From assembly GCA_027486555.1 (NCBI GenBank), contig JAIXOX010000093.1:1-64000 (forward strand): a DNA stretch of 64,000 nt, written 5' to 3'. The notes beneath the pieces were generated by a model. It was given only the letters and a program-made list of their open reading frames with translations, searched no databases and was not told where the DNA came from. A program made the position numbers and the translations under genes. Positions 27,479 to 39,968 of the stretch are shown here, piece by piece (position 1 is the first letter of the stretch; each line of letters starts with the position of its first letter). The stretch comes from Comamonadaceae bacterium (GTDB taxonomy: Bacteria; Pseudomonadota; Gammaproteobacteria; Burkholderiales; Burkholderiaceae_C).

Positions 27479-28608
27479 TCCCAATGTCGACCCTTGCCCT
27501 GCACCGCTGTTTCATTGTGGCCCTGATGGGGGTGCTGTCGGCTTGCTCAAGTGCACCCGAAAAACCACAACCTTTGCCATTGCCCTCTGTCAATGGGTCA
27601 CTCAAGGTGCAAAAAGTTTGGTCTGGCACAGTGGGTCCTGTCAGCACGCCGTTGATGGTCTCTGTTCATGGGCAACAAGTGGCGATCGCATCAACTTCGG
27701 GTCAATTGGCACTGCTGGATGCACAAACCGGTCGGGATGTTTGGCGTGTTTCTGTCGGTTCTGCCATCCAAGCGGGTGTTGGCGGGGACGGCCAGCGTTT
27801 CGCAGTGGTGACGCAAAACAACGAATTGGTGGTGGTTGAGGCCGGAAAAATCGTCTGGCGTCAGCCTTTGCCTGCCTTGTCATATACCCCGCCCTTGGTG
27901 GCGGGTGCCCGTGTTTTCGTCCTCACGGGTGACCGATCTGTTACTGCATTCGATGGGGCTTCGGGTCAAAAACTCTGGACACAGCAACGGCCCAACGACC
28001 CGCTTGTTCTGAGACAAGCAGGTTTGCTGATGCCGCTGGGTGACAGTTTGCTGGTGGGTTGGGGTGGTCGTTTGGCTTCCTTGAATCCCTTGACCGGCGT
28101 GCCGCGTTGGGAAACCTTGGTGGGCAGTACCCGAGGAACCAACGAGGTCGAGCGCTTGGTAGATGTGGTTGCAGGGGCCAGTCGCCAAGGCAATTCGGTG
28201 TGCGTGCGTTCATTTCAGACCTCGGTGGTATGCCTGGATGGCCTCAATGGCCGGGCCGTTTGGAGTCGCTCAGCCCAGGGGCATCAAGGTGTGGATGGCG
28301 ATGATCAGCTGCTGTGGGGTGTTGAATCCGATGGCAAAGTGTTGGCTTGGCAGCGACAAACGGGCACACCTGCCTGGACGCTCGAGAGCTTGCGCTTTCG
28401 TGGCTTGAGCATGCCTTTGGCTTGGAATCGTGCCTTGGTGCTGGGAGACCAGGACGGGTGGGTGCATTTCTTGTCCAAACAAGACGGCCAAACGATGGCG
28501 CGTGTGGCCACCGATGGCACGGCCATTGTGGGGAAACCTGCCTGGACGGGTCAAACCTTGGTGGTGGTGACGCGCACTGGGGGCGTCTTCGGATTTCGCC
28601 CTGAATGA
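27475..28608 (+). CDS. bamB: Outer-membrane assembly lipoprotein BamB
   Basis: 377 residues. The lipobox LSAC puts the lipidated cysteine at C24. The rest is a PQQ-type eight-bladed beta-propeller with repeats such as ALLDAQTGRDVWRVSVG, VTAFDGASGQKLWTQQRP and ASLNPLTGVPRWETLVG. BamB scaffolds the BAM complex. The GTG at 27475 has AGGAG seven bases before and overlaps the yfgM stop; an ATG at 27484 is the alternative. Confidence 0.93.
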   Translation: MIPMSTLALHRCFIVALMGVLSACSSAPEKPQPLPLPSVNGSLKVQKVWSGTVGPVSTPLMVSVHGQQVAIASTSGQLALLDAQTGRDVWRVSVGSAIQAGVGGDGQRFAVVTQNNELVVVEAGKIVWRQPLPALSYTPPLVAGARVFVLTGDRSVTAFDGASGQKLWTQQRPNDPLVLRQAGLLMPLGDSLLVGWGGRLASLNPLTGVPRWETLVGSTRGTNEVERLVDVVAGASRQGNSVCVRSFQTSVVCLDGLNGRAVWSRSAQGHQGVDGDDQLLWGVESDGKVLAWQRQTGTPAWTLESLRFRGLSMPLAWNRALVLGDQDGWVHFLSKQDGQTMARVATDGTAIVGKPAWTGQTLVVVTRTGGVFGFRPE

Positions 28609-28627
28609 TGGATCGGAAAATTTTTAA

Positions 28628-29968
28628 GTGAAACCTGTACTGGCCCTTGTGGGCCGCCCCAATGTGGGCAAATCCACGCTGTTCAACCGACTCACCAAAA
28701 GTCGTGATGCCATCGTGGCAGACTTTGCAGGCTTGACCCGTGACCGGCATTATGGCAATGGCAAACAAGGCCGCCAAGAATTCATCGTCATCGATACGGG
28801 CGGTTTCGAGCCCGATGCCAGCACCGGCATTTACAAAGAAATGGCCAAGCAAACGCAGCAAGCGGTGGCCGAGGCGGATGTGGTGATTTTTGTGGTCGAT
28901 GCGCGGGGTGGTTTGTCTGCGCAAGACCATGACATCGCCAAGTACCTGCGCAAGATTGGCAAGCCCACCTTGCTGGTTGCCAACAAAGCCGAGGGCATGC
29001 TCGAAGGCATCCAGCTGACCGAGTTCTATGAATTGGGTTTGGGTGAGGTGATCGCCATTTCGGCGGCCCACGGCCAAGGCACACGCGGACTGGTGGACCT
29101 GGCATTTGAGTTGCTCAACCTTCCTGATGAGCCTGAGGAAACCGAAGACGATCCTTCCGTGATCAAGTTGGCTGTTGCAGGTCGCCCCAACGTGGGCAAG
29201 TCAACGCTCATCAACACCTGGTTGGGCGAAGAGCGCTTGGTCGCTTTTGACATGCCTGGCACGACGCGTGACGCGATTTCGGTGCCATTTGAAAAGCAAG
29301 GACAAAAGTTCGAGCTGATCGACACTGCTGGATTACGCCGCAAGGGCAAAGTGTTTGAGGCCATCGAGAAATTTTCGGTGGTCAAAACTTTGCAAGCCAT
29401 CGAGTCGGCCAATGTGGTGCTGTTGCTGCTGGATGCCGAGCAAGGCGTGACCGACCAAGACGCGCACATCGCCGGTTATGCGCTCGAAAGCGGTCGTGCC
29501 ATGGTCTTGGCCGTGAACAAATGGGATTCGGTGGACGAGTACCAGCGCCAGTTGGTTCAGCGATCGATCGAGACGCGCCTGCCTTTTTTGAGCTTTGCCA
29601 ATATGCACTTCATTTCGGCCAAAAAGCGCCAAGGCCTGGGACCTGTTTGGGGTTCCATTGTTCAGGCCCACAAGGCAGCCATGTGCAAGATGAGCACGCC
29701 CATCTTGACGCGTTTGTTGCTGGAGGCGGTGCAGTTTCAAAGTCCTCAGCGCGGCGGCATGTTTCGACCCAAGCTGCGTTATGCGCACCAAGGCGGCATG
29801 AATCCACCTGTGATTGTGGTGCACGGCAACTCGCTCGAACACGTCACTGATACCTACAAGCGTTTCTTGGAAGGACGATTCCGCAAGGCCTTCAATCTGT
29901 CCGGTACGCCACTGCGCATCGAAATGAAAACTTCTACAAATCCTTTTGCGGACAAAGAATCCAGCTGA
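28628..29968 (+). CDS. der: Ribosome-assembly GTPase Der (EngA)
   Basis: 446 residues beginning at a GTG. Two tandem GTPase domains each carry GRPNVGKST (residues 9-17 and about 186-194), with DTGGFEPDA and DTAGLRRKG switch regions and NKAEG/NKWDS specificity motifs. A KH-like domain ends the protein. Der acts in 50S subunit maturation. Confidence 0.97.
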   Translation: MKPVLALVGRPNVGKSTLFNRLTKSRDAIVADFAGLTRDRHYGNGKQGRQEFIVIDTGGFEPDASTGIYKEMAKQTQQAVAEADVVIFVVDARGGLSAQDHDIAKYLRKIGKPTLLVANKAEGMLEGIQLTEFYELGLGEVIAISAAHGQGTRGLVDLAFELLNLPDEPEETEDDPSVIKLAVAGRPNVGKSTLINTWLGEERLVAFDMPGTTRDAISVPFEKQGQKFELIDTAGLRRKGKVFEAIEKFSVVKTLQAIESANVVLLLLDAEQGVTDQDAHIAGYALESGRAMVLAVNKWDSVDEYQRQLVQRSIETRLPFLSFANMHFISAKKRQGLGPVWGSIVQAHKAAMCKMSTPILTRLLLEAVQFQSPQRGGMFRPKLRYAHQGGMNPPVIVVHGNSLEHVTDTYKRFLEGRFRKAFNLSGTPLRIEMKTSTNPFADKESS

Positions 29969-30063
29969 TTTCTGGGAAATCATTTTTCTGCCCTGTCGGT
30001 GGCTTTGGCCTGTGTTAAGGTCATCTCTTCATAAATTATCAACTTCTGAACACGGAGAATATC

Positions 30064-30309
30064 GTGAGCAACAAAGGTCAACTTTTGCAAGACCCCTTCC
30101 TGAACGCATTGCGCCGAGAGCATGTGCCCGTATCGATTTACTTGGTCAATGGCATCAAACTTCAAGGTCAAATTGAATCCTTTGACCAATATGTGGTCCT
30201 TCTTCGCAACACCGTGACTCAAATGGTTTACAAACATGCCATTTCGACCATCGTTCCCGGTCGTTCGGTGACTTTCAGCACGCCCGAAACGGGTGAAATC
30301 ACGGCTTGA
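30064..30309 (+). CDS. hfq: RNA chaperone Hfq
   Basis: 81 residues from a GTG with CGGAGA about eight bases upstream. The Sm1 motif [19 protein letters not shown] and the Sm2 [12 protein letters not shown] are canonical. Hfq forms hexamers that match small RNAs to messenger RNAs. The der-hfq-hflX order is standard. Confidence 0.98.
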   Translation: MSNKGQLLQDPFLNALRREHVPVSIYLVNGIKLQGQIESFDQYVVLLRNTVTQMVYKHAISTIVPGRSVTFSTPETGEITA

Positions 30310-30352
30310 TGCGTGTTTGATTGGGTCTTGGTTTTAATTTCAAGATCCTCAG

Positions 30353-31549
30353 GTGCTGATATTGTCTGAAACCTCTTTTAATGCCCCCGCGCCGACCTTA
30401 TTGGTCGGCGTTGACTTTGGGCGGACTCATTTTGATGGCGATCTTCAAGAGTTGGGCTTGCTGGCTGAATCCGGTGGACTTCGACCTGTCGCACGTTTGA
30501 CCTGCAAGCGCAAAGCACCCGATCCAGCGCTTTTTGTGGGCAGTGGCAAAGCGGATGAAATCAAGGAGCTGGCCCTGATGCATGGTGCTGTCGAGGTCTT
30601 GTTTGACCAAGCCTTGAGCCCAGCGCAACAACGCAATCTGGAGCGTCACATCGGTTTGCCTGTGAATGACCGCACCTTGCTGATCCTTGAAATTTTTGGC
30701 CAGCGTGCGCGAAGCCATGAAGGCAAGTTGCAAGTTGAATTGGCACGTCAGCAGTATCTGAGCACGCGTTTGGTCAGGCGCTGGTCCCACCTCGAACGGC
30801 AAAGCGGTGGCATTGGCATGCGCGGTGGTCCGGGTGAAACGCAAATTGAGTTGGATCGCCGCATGATCAACGACTCCATCAAGCGCATCAAAGAACGACT
30901 GGTCAAGGTCAAGCGACAGCGCAACACACAGCGTCGTCAACGTGATCGCCGCGACACCTTCAACATTTCATTGGTGGGTTACACCAACGCAGGCAAATCC
31001 ACCCTGTTCAATGCCTTGGTCAAAGCGCGTGCCTATGCAGCCGATCAGCTCTTTGCCACCCTGGACACCACCACCCGACAGCTTTACTTGGGTGAAGCAG
31101 GGCGTTCGGTCTCTTTGTCAGACACTGTGGGGTTCATCCGCGATTTGCCGCACGGTTTGGTGGAGGCGTTTCAGGCCACCTTGCAAGAGGCCACGGACGC
31201 CGATTTGCTGCTGCATGTGGTGGATGCGGCGAACCTCGATTGGCCGGAGCAAATGGCCGAAGTACAAAAGGTCTTGACCGAAATCGGGGCTGACGCCGTG
31301 CCTCAACTGTTGGTATTCAACAAGCTTGATGCCATGGATGCAGAACGTTACCCCTTGCATTTGCAAGACCAATATGAAATGGATGGCATGCCCATTGCCC
31401 GAATATTTTTAAGCGCCCAGTCTGGCAAAGGACTTGACTTGTTGCGCACCGCCTTATCGCAAATTGTCAAAATCGCATTGCCGCCGGATGCTGTTGAACC
31501 GACAGATCCCCGTGACTTCAAGCGGGAATATCCAAACGATGTGCATTGA
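30353..31549 (+). CDS. hflX: Ribosome-associated GTPase HflX
   Basis: 398 residues. The N-terminal HflX domain contains SGKADEIKELALMHGAVEVL and is followed by SGGIGMRGGPGETQIELDRR. The G domain begins with GYTNAGKST near 210, then DTVGFIRDLP and NKLDAMD. HflX splits stalled ribosomes. Starts at GTG 30353; a TTG at 30362 is also possible. Confidence 0.95.
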   Translation: MLILSETSFNAPAPTLLVGVDFGRTHFDGDLQELGLLAESGGLRPVARLTCKRKAPDPALFVGSGKADEIKELALMHGAVEVLFDQALSPAQQRNLERHIGLPVNDRTLLILEIFGQRARSHEGKLQVELARQQYLSTRLVRRWSHLERQSGGIGMRGGPGETQIELDRRMINDSIKRIKERLVKVKRQRNTQRRQRDRRDTFNISLVGYTNAGKSTLFNALVKARAYAADQLFATLDTTTRQLYLGEAGRSVSLSDTVGFIRDLPHGLVEAFQATLQEATDADLLLHVVDAANLDWPEQMAEVQKVLTEIGADAVPQLLVFNKLDAMDAERYPLHLQDQYEMDGMPIARIFLSAQSGKGLDLLRTALSQIVKIALPPDAVEPTDPRDFKREYPNDVH

Positions 31550-31605
31550 GATGCGTTTGATTTCGGCACAATAACAACTCGTCACTTAGACAAAGACTTT
31601 TCACC

Positions 31606-32994
31606 ATGAATTTCCAACTGCCAGCCCTGCGATGGTCTTTGCTTGCCGCAAAAATCAGAGGCATGTTCAATCTGAATGACCCTCGTTGGGGTCGGGATGA
31701 CGATAAATCGACAACCGATTCAGGGCAAAAGCCCTCAGGCGACTTGCCACCCTCCAGCAGCCCCAAACCAGACGGTTGGCAGCAGCCACCCGTTCGTGGT
31801 CCGCAGCAACAGCAAAGCGGTCCTCCGGATCTTGACGAACTCTGGCGTGACTTCAACCGCAAGTTGGGTCAGTTATTTGGCGGTCATGGTGGTCCCCAAA
31901 AGCCCCCTGGTTCCGGCGGTTCGGGTGGTTCTGGCGGTCCCGGGATCCCTGTGTTTTTCAAAAACCTCGGTTTAGGCGTGATTTTGGCTGCGGCCTTGTT
32001 GGTTTGGTTGGCAACCGGATTTTTCATCGTGCAAGAGGGCCAACAAGCCGTGATCACCCAGTTCGGCAAGTACCACTCCACCGTGGGTGCGGGCTTCAAC
32101 TGGCGCATGCCTTACCCCATTCAGCGTCAGGAACTGGTGTTTGTGACCCAAATCCGCTCGGTGGACATTGGGCGCGACAACATCATCAAGGCCACAGGCC
32201 TGCGTGAATCGGCCATGTTGACCGAAGACGAGAACATTGTCGAAATCAAGTTCGCCGTTCAATACCGTCTGAACGATGCCCGTGCTTATTTGTTTGAAAG
32301 CCGCAATCCGACCGAAGCCGTGGTTCAATCGGCCGAGACTGCTGTGCGCGAAGTCGTGGGCAAAATGAAAATGGACTCTGCTTTGGCCGAAGAGCGTGAC
32401 CAGATCGCGCCCCGTGTCCGAGAGAAAATGCAGACCATTTTGGACCGCTACAAGGTGGGCATTGAGGTTGTGGGTATCAACTTGCAGCAAGGCGGCGTGC
32501 GCCCCCCCGAGCAGGTTCAGGCCGCTTTTGACGATGTATTAAAAGCCGGTCAGGAACGTGAACGTGCCAAAAACGAAGCTCAAGCGTACGCCAACGATGT
32601 GGTGCCGCGTGCTGTGGGTGCCGCATCTCGTTTGAAGGAAGAAGCCGATGCTTACCGTGACAGGATTGTGGCCCAGGCCGAGGGTGATGCCGAGCGCTTC
32701 AAAACCATCCTGCCTGAGTACCAAAAGTCGCCACAAGTCATGCGCGACCGCATGTACACCGACACCATGCAGCAGATTTACAGCAATGTGACCAAAGTGT
32801 TGGTCGACAGCAAACAGGGCTCCAACCTCTTGTATTTGCCACTCGACAAAATCATGCAGCAAGTGAGCAGTGTTGCTCCTCCCGCCTTGGACACCGCACC
32901 CGCTTTGCCGGCCACTTCCAATGGTGTCAACAATGGTGCTGTGGACACGCGTTCACGTGACCTGCAGCGTTCGCGTGACCGCGATCCACGATAA
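31606..32994 (+). CDS. hflK: Membrane protease modulator HflK
   Basis: 462 residues. A cytosolic Pro/Gly/Gln-rich segment (NLNDPRWGRDDDK then GGSGGSGGPGIP) precedes a transmembrane helix at about 122-143 and an SPFH/band-7 domain with VQEGQQAVITQFGKYHSTVG. HflK and HflC form a cage around FtsH. ATG 31663 (starting MFNLNDPRW) is an alternative start; neither has a strong ribosome site. Confidence 0.95.
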   Translation: MNFQLPALRWSLLAAKIRGMFNLNDPRWGRDDDKSTTDSGQKPSGDLPPSSSPKPDGWQQPPVRGPQQQQSGPPDLDELWRDFNRKLGQLFGGHGGPQKPPGSGGSGGSGGPGIPVFFKNLGLGVILAAALLVWLATGFFIVQEGQQAVITQFGKYHSTVGAGFNWRMPYPIQRQELVFVTQIRSVDIGRDNIIKATGLRESAMLTEDENIVEIKFAVQYRLNDARAYLFESRNPTEAVVQSAETAVREVVGKMKMDSALAEERDQIAPRVREKMQTILDRYKVGIEVVGINLQQGGVRPPEQVQAAFDDVLKAGQERERAKNEAQAYANDVVPRAVGAASRLKEEADAYRDRIVAQAEGDAERFKTILPEYQKSPQVMRDRMYTDTMQQIYSNVTKVLVDSKQGSNLLYLPLDKIMQQVSSVAPPALDTAPALPATSNGVNNGAVDTRSRDLQRSRDRDPR

Positions 32995-33005
32995 GGACTA
33001 AGAAA

Positions 33006-33905
33006 ATGAATCGCATTGGATTGTGGATTTCGACCTTGTTGGTGGCCCTTGTGGTCCTCAGCTCAACCGTTTTTGTGGTGGATCAGCGCCAGTTTGGCGT
33101 GGTTTATGCCTTAGGTCAGATCAAAGAAGTCATCACCGAGCCCGGTTTGCACTTCAAACTGCCGCCTCCGCTGCAAAACGTCAATTACATCGATAAACGC
33201 TTGCTGACGCTGGACAGTCCTGACAACGAGCCCATGCTCACGGCTGAAAAGCAGCGTGTTGTGATTGACTGGTATGTGCGTTGGCGCATTGCCGACCCAC
33301 AAGCCTACATTCGAAACGTGGGCTTGGATGAAAAGTCCGGTACCAACCAGCTCAACCGCGTGGTGAGAAACGCCTTCCAGGAAGAAATCAACAAACGCAC
33401 TGTCAACGAATTGTTGTCTCTTAAACGTGAAGAGCTCATGGACGATGTCAAGGCTGCTGTGCTGCTGGTCGTCAAAGGTGCCAAGCCCTGGGGTGTGGAC
33501 GTGGTGGATGTGCGCATCACACGGGCTGACTACGTGGACACCATCACCGAGTCGGTTTACCGGCGTATGGAGGCCGAACGCAAGCGGGTGGCCAACGAGC
33601 TGCGTTCGACCGGTGGTGCCGAAGGCGAAAAAATCCGCGCCGACGCTGACCGCCAGCGTGAAGTGACCATTGCCAATGCCTACCGCGAAGCACAAAAAAT
33701 CAAAGGGCAGGGCGATGCCCAAGCGGCTCGCTTGTATGCGGAATCCTTTGGTCGTGACCCGCAATTTGCGCAGTTTTACCGAAGTCTTGAAGCCTATAAA
33801 TCCAGCTTCAACAGCAAGAGTGACGTGATGGTGCTCGACCCGAGCAGTTCCGAGTTCTTCAAAGGCATGCGCGGCGCTGCGGGCAATGCGGCTGCTCGAA
33901 AGTAA
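33006..33905 (+). CDS. hflC: Membrane protease modulator HflC
   Basis: 299 residues: transmembrane helix at 7-26, then SPFH domain (VVDQRQFGVVYALGQIKEVI) and a coiled coil rich in Arg/Glu/Ala (RMEAERKRVANELRSTGGAE). Partner of HflK, 11 bases downstream of it. The C-terminal SKSDVMVLDPSSSEFFKGM is typical. Confidence 0.96.
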   Translation: MNRIGLWISTLLVALVVLSSTVFVVDQRQFGVVYALGQIKEVITEPGLHFKLPPPLQNVNYIDKRLLTLDSPDNEPMLTAEKQRVVIDWYVRWRIADPQAYIRNVGLDEKSGTNQLNRVVRNAFQEEINKRTVNELLSLKREELMDDVKAAVLLVVKGAKPWGVDVVDVRITRADYVDTITESVYRRMEAERKRVANELRSTGGAEGEKIRADADRQREVTIANAYREAQKIKGQGDAQAARLYAESFGRDPQFAQFYRSLEAYKSSFNSKSDVMVLDPSSSEFFKGMRGAAGNAAARK

Positions 33906-33908
33906 GTC

Positions 33909-34094
33909 TTGCTCGAGACCCTCCTGATGGCATTGGGCCTGATGCTCATCCTGGAGGGCTTGATGCCCATGGTGTCGCCTCATCGCTGGCGCAGTCTTTT
34001 TGAGCAACTGCTCAAGCTCGAATATGGACAAATCCGGTTTTTCGGCATGGCCATGGTCATCACCGGCTTGCTGTTGTTCTGGTTGGTTTCCTGA
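33909..34094 (+). CDS. DUF2065 (YjeT-like) small membrane protein
   Basis: 61 residues started at a TTG three bases after hflC. Two hydrophobic helices ([20 protein letters not shown] and [17 protein letters not shown]) fit the DUF2065/YjeT family, which lies between hflC and purA in E. coli too. Function unknown. Confidence 0.88.
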   Translation: MLETLLMALGLMLILEGLMPMVSPHRWRSLFEQLLKLEYGQIRFFGMAMVITGLLLFWLVS

Positions 34095-34159
34095 AGAGGT
34101 TGCAGGAATCGGGTCTGCAACCCGGTAAAATCTTTTTTTTAACAATCCCCCTCATCCCC

Positions 34160-36666
<2,507 letters not shown>

Positions 36667-36722
36667 GCCTCGGGCTTTGCGCTGCTCATTGACCTCAATC
36701 CCTGAATTATTGGAGTGACCCC

Positions 36723-37247
36723 ATGTTGACCGAAGACGGTAAGCACCTGTACGTGAGCTACGACGAGTACCACAACCTGATCGAGAAACTCGCGATCAAA
36801 ATTCACCAGTCCGGCTGGGAATTTGACAACATCCTGTGTTTGGCCCGTGGTGGCATGCGCCCTGGCGACATTTTGTCGCGCATTTTCGACAAACCTTTGG
36901 CCATCATGTCCACCAGCTCTTACCGTGCCGAAGCCGGCACGGTGCAGGGGCATCTGGACATTGCCCGTTACATCACCACCCCCAAGGGCGAAATCGCAGG
37001 TCGCGTGTTGCTGGTGGATGATTTGGCCGATACCGGTCACACCCTGCGAGCCGTCGTGGACCAGTTGAAAAACAACTACAAACCCGTGACAGAGTTGCGC
37101 ACAGCGGTCATTTGGACCAAAGGCGTGTCGACCTTCCAACCCGATTACTCGGTGGAAGATTTGCCCACCAACCCTTGGATTCACCAGCCCTTTGAGCCGT
37201 ATGACAACATGCGCCCCGAAAAACTCCTTGAAAAGTGGCGTGTTTGA
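36723..37247 (+). CDS. Type I phosphoribosyltransferase (purine-type)
   Basis: 174 residues. The PRPP-binding loop VLLVDDLADTGHTLRAVV near 97 and NILCLARGGMRPGDILSR near 37 identify a type I PRTase similar to hypoxanthine/xanthine enzymes. Following purA, it probably salvages a purine base. The exact base is not determinable from the hood region. A terminator hairpin follows. Confidence 0.87.
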   Translation: MLTEDGKHLYVSYDEYHNLIEKLAIKIHQSGWEFDNILCLARGGMRPGDILSRIFDKPLAIMSTSSYRAEAGTVQGHLDIARYITTPKGEIAGRVLLVDDLADTGHTLRAVVDQLKNNYKPVTELRTAVIWTKGVSTFQPDYSVEDLPTNPWIHQPFEPYDNMRPEKLLEKWRV

Positions 37248-37278
37248 GCCGCTTCTGGCTTACCCTAACTTCCATGAA

Positions 37279-37303
37279 AACAGCCTCCCTCGGGAGGCTG
37301 TTT
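37279..37303 (+). terminator. Terminator hairpin after phosphoribosyltransferase gene
   Basis: AACAGCCTCCC pairs with GGGAGGCTGTT with almost no loop, followed by TTTG. It ends 17 bases before the next start codon. Confidence 0.8.
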
Positions 37304-37319
37304 GCATTAGGATCAGAGC

Positions 37320-38576
37320 ATGAAAACCGATGACACCACCTCTTCATTCACACACATCAGCACAGGGCTGATCCATCATCCCTACACCGCCCCGGCAGGT
37401 TTTGAGGCACCTCAGCCAGGGGTATTCAAAGCGTCAACCGTTTACTTTCCCACAGTGGCCGATATGCGCCAGCGCGAGTGGAAAGACAAATCGGCCTACA
37501 CCTACGGCCTGCACGGCACGCCCACCACCTATTTGCTCGAAGAGCGCTTGTGCAGCCTCGAAGGCGGTCTGCAATGCATGTTGGTGCCCAGCGGCCTTGC
37601 TGCTTTGGCCCTTGTGGCCCTGGCGGTCCTGAAAACCGGCGACGAAGTCCTGATTCCGGACAACGCCTACGGCCCCAACAAAGCCTTGGCCGATGGCGAG
37701 TTGCGCCACTTCGGCATCACGCATCGTTTTTACGACCCGATGGACCCCGATGATTTGTCCCGCCAGATCACGCCCAGCACGCGCCTGGTGTGGCTCGAAG
37801 CGCCCGGCTCGGTGAGCATGGAGTTTCCCGATTTGCCCGAAATGGTGCGCCGCTGCCGTGAGCGTGGTGTCTTGTGCGCCCTGGACAACACCTGGGGCTC
37901 GGGCCTGGCGTTCAAGGCATTTGATTTGTTGGCCGTTGGTGCCGGTGGAGAGGGCAGCCTGGCCGTGGACATCAGCGCCCATGCGCTCACCAAATACCCC
38001 AGCGGCGGCGGTGACGTGCTGATGGGCAGCGTCATCACCCGCGACGCGGCTTTGCACTTGCAAATCAAACTTTGCCACATGCGCTTGGGCCTGGGCGTGG
38101 CGGCCAACGACGCCGAAACCGTGCTGCGTTCCTTGCCCAGCATCGCGCTGCGCTATGCGGCGCACGACCAAACCGCTCGCGCTTTGGCCGCCTGGTGGCA
38201 AACCCAGCCGCAATGCGCGCAACTGATGCACCCGGCCTTTGAAGGCGCGCCCGGCCATGCCCATTGGCAAGCCCTGTGCGACCGCGTGCCCGGCACGGGC
38301 TTGGCCGCAGGCTTGTTCAGCGTCATGATCGACGCGCGTTTCAGCCAAGCCCAGGTGGACGCGTTTTGCGATGGGCTGAAACTCTTCAAGATTGGCTACA
38401 GTTGGGGCGGACCGGTGAGCCTGGTGGTGCCCTACGACATCGCTGCGATGCGACAGGCCTGGCCTGGTCACTTGAAGCCGGGGACGCTGGTGCGTTTTTC
38501 GACCGGTCTGGAGTCGGCGCAGGACTTGATTCTTGACTTGCATCAAGCCGTGCAAGCGCATTTGCCCATGGCCTGA
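37320..38576 (+). CDS. metC: Cystathionine beta-lyase (PLP-dependent, Cys/Met metabolism)
   Basis: 418 residues of the Cys/Met metabolism PLP family. The PLP lysine lies in AHALTKYPSGGGDVLMG near 224. VYFPTVADMRQREWKDKSAYTYG and YGLHGTPTTYLLEERLCSLE are typical MetC segments. The reaction is cystathionine to homocysteine, pyruvate and ammonia. Other family members (gamma-lyase, methionine lyase) cannot be wholly excluded. Confidence 0.88.
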   Translation: MKTDDTTSSFTHISTGLIHHPYTAPAGFEAPQPGVFKASTVYFPTVADMRQREWKDKSAYTYGLHGTPTTYLLEERLCSLEGGLQCMLVPSGLAALALVALAVLKTGDEVLIPDNAYGPNKALADGELRHFGITHRFYDPMDPDDLSRQITPSTRLVWLEAPGSVSMEFPDLPEMVRRCRERGVLCALDNTWGSGLAFKAFDLLAVGAGGEGSLAVDISAHALTKYPSGGGDVLMGSVITRDAALHLQIKLCHMRLGLGVAANDAETVLRSLPSIALRYAAHDQTARALAAWWQTQPQCAQLMHPAFEGAPGHAHWQALCDRVPGTGLAAGLFSVMIDARFSQAQVDAFCDGLKLFKIGYSWGGPVSLVVPYDIAAMRQAWPGHLKPGTLVRFSTGLESAQDLILDLHQAVQAHLPMA

Positions 38577-38607
38577 TCACGCATGTGACAAAGTGGGCAC
38601 TTTGGTG

Positions 38608-38634
38608 CCCCAAGACACGCGCCCTTGGGGGTTT
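38608..38634 (+). terminator. Possible terminator after metC
   Basis: CCCCAAG and CTTGGGG form a 7-bp stem with a nine-base loop, followed by GTTTCC. A second smaller hairpin GGGCAC/GTGCCC lies just before. The short T-run makes termination uncertain. Confidence 0.45.
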
Positions 38635-38701
38635 CCTGACTGTTCAAAGTGTACCGGTGGGGGTAATCTGAATACTTTGAAGTTTCAGATGGGCTTTTCA
38701 C

Positions 38702-39571
38702 ATGAACGCTGACGCCAAGTCCCTAGAAGCCGCCCGTGAGCCAGACCTGCCCACCATGGCCACGCCCTATGTGCCCCCGCCACCCGTCGGACCCCGCTCG
38801 CACATGCGACCCTTGGGCTTTGCCGATCCTTTTCGCTGGCTGGCAAGGGGCCTGAAGGACATGCGCCAGCACCCGGGTATTGCCTTGTTTTATGGCCTGT
38901 GTTTTTGGGGCATGGCGCAGGTGCTGGCCTTGGTCTTCAAGCACAAGCCCGAGTACACCTTGACACTGGTTTCGGGTTGTTTGCTGGTCGGGCCATTTCT
39001 GGCCATGGGCTTGTACGAGGTCAGCCGCAAACGCGAGCTGGGCGAAGTGCCCGAGATGTCCAGTTCCTTGATGTGCTGGGACCAGCACATCAAGAGCATG
39101 GCCATGTTGGTGCTGGTGTTGATGGTGCTGGAGTTGCTGTGGGGCAGGGCGTCGCTGGTGGTGTTTGCGGTGTTCTTCAACACCGGCATGCCGTCGACCA
39201 CGGGCGTGATCGAGGCGGTGTTCAACCCGCAAAACATCGAATTTTTGATGGTGTATCTGGCGGTGGGTGGTGTGTTTGCGGCCCTGGTTTATGGCTTGTC
39301 GGTGGTGTCGATCCCCATGATTTTGGACCGCGATACCGATGCGATTTCGGCAGTGATCACCAGCATGCGGGTGGTTTTTTCGCACCCGGGCGTGATGTTG
39401 CTGTGGGGTCTTATGTTGAGTGTGCTGGTGCTGGTGGCCCTGTGGCCTTGGGCACTGGGCATCATCGTGGTGGGGCCGTGGTTGGGTCACGCCAGCTGGC
39501 ACGCGTACCGGGGCAGTGTCGAGTGGGAAGAAAGCTCCGAAGAAGCTGTTACATTGAGCAGCTCAAATTAA
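38702..39571 (+). CDS. DUF2189 inner-membrane protein
   Basis: 289 residues, about six transmembrane helices between residues 62 and 275. The segment before the first helix (LGFADPFRWLARGLKDMRQHPGIALFYG) and GPWLGHASWHAYR near the end mark DUF2189, membrane proteins of unknown role common in proteobacteria. A small lysine-rich gene follows 10 bases later. Confidence 0.85.
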   Translation: MNADAKSLEAAREPDLPTMATPYVPPPPVGPRSHMRPLGFADPFRWLARGLKDMRQHPGIALFYGLCFWGMAQVLALVFKHKPEYTLTLVSGCLLVGPFLAMGLYEVSRKRELGEVPEMSSSLMCWDQHIKSMAMLVLVLMVLELLWGRASLVVFAVFFNTGMPSTTGVIEAVFNPQNIEFLMVYLAVGGVFAALVYGLSVVSIPMILDRDTDAISAVITSMRVVFSHPGVMLLWGLMLSVLVLVALWPWALGIIVVGPWLGHASWHAYRGSVEWEESSEEAVTLSSSN

Positions 39572-39581
39572 AGGAGCCATC

Positions 39582-39779
39582 TTGGCCACACCCAACTACG
39601 GATTCGAAAAACGCCAGAAAGAACTGGCCAAGAAGCGCAAAAAAGAAGACAAGCTCAAAGCCAAGTCCGACCGCAAATCGGGCTTGTTGGCCGAAGACGG
39701 CTCTGAAATAGAAGGGGAAGAGGGTGACGCCAACAATGCAGCGCCCGGTACGGCCGATTCACCTGCGCCTGCCGCCTGA
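39582..39779 (+). CDS. Small lysine-rich hypothetical protein
   Basis: 65 residues from a TTG start with AAGGAG at 39571, five bases away. The N-terminal half is strongly basic (GFEKRQKELAKKRKKEDKLK) and the C-terminal half acidic and Ala/Pro-rich. No family recognised; similar short proteins are often present in Comamonadaceae. The good ribosome site is the main reason to accept it. Confidence 0.65.
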   Translation: MATPNYGFEKRQKELAKKRKKEDKLKAKSDRKSGLLAEDGSEIEGEEGDANNAAPGTADSPAPAA

Positions 39780-39804
39780 GCTATTCGCTGCAGCCTCTTG
39801 CCTT

Positions 39805-39824
39805 GTAGGGGCGACGGCCTCGCC
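39805..39824 (+). repeat. REP-like hairpin unit
   Basis: GTAGGGGCGACGGCCTCGCC, a GGCGA/TCGCC stem. Same start as the other units but a divergent loop. Confidence 0.55.
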
Positions 39825-39853
39825 TGGATAACCCTCGCAGCCTACTTGCGCGC

Positions 39854-39928
39854 CCATCGCCCACAGGGGTGGTCTCCTACAAAGTGCCAAACCGTTTCTG
39901 CGTAGGAGCCCACCCCTGTGGGCGATGG
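39854..39928. repeat. REP-like inverted pair (27-base arms)
   Basis: The left arm 39854-39880 and right arm 39902-39928 are inverted copies matching at 26 of 27 positions across a 21-base spacer. Each arm contains its own hairpin (GCCCAC/GTGGGC around CCCT, intact in the right arm). The pair lies between two convergent genes and may also end both transcripts. Confidence 0.85.
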
Positions 39929-39968
39929 CACCCTCGCAGACCCCCAGCAATCGTCTGCACCTTGTTGC

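Noticed and set aside
39780-39968. Possible short CRISPR-like array
   Set aside because: Only two inverted arms and one divergent unit, no regular direct repeats or spacers; fits REP elements instead.
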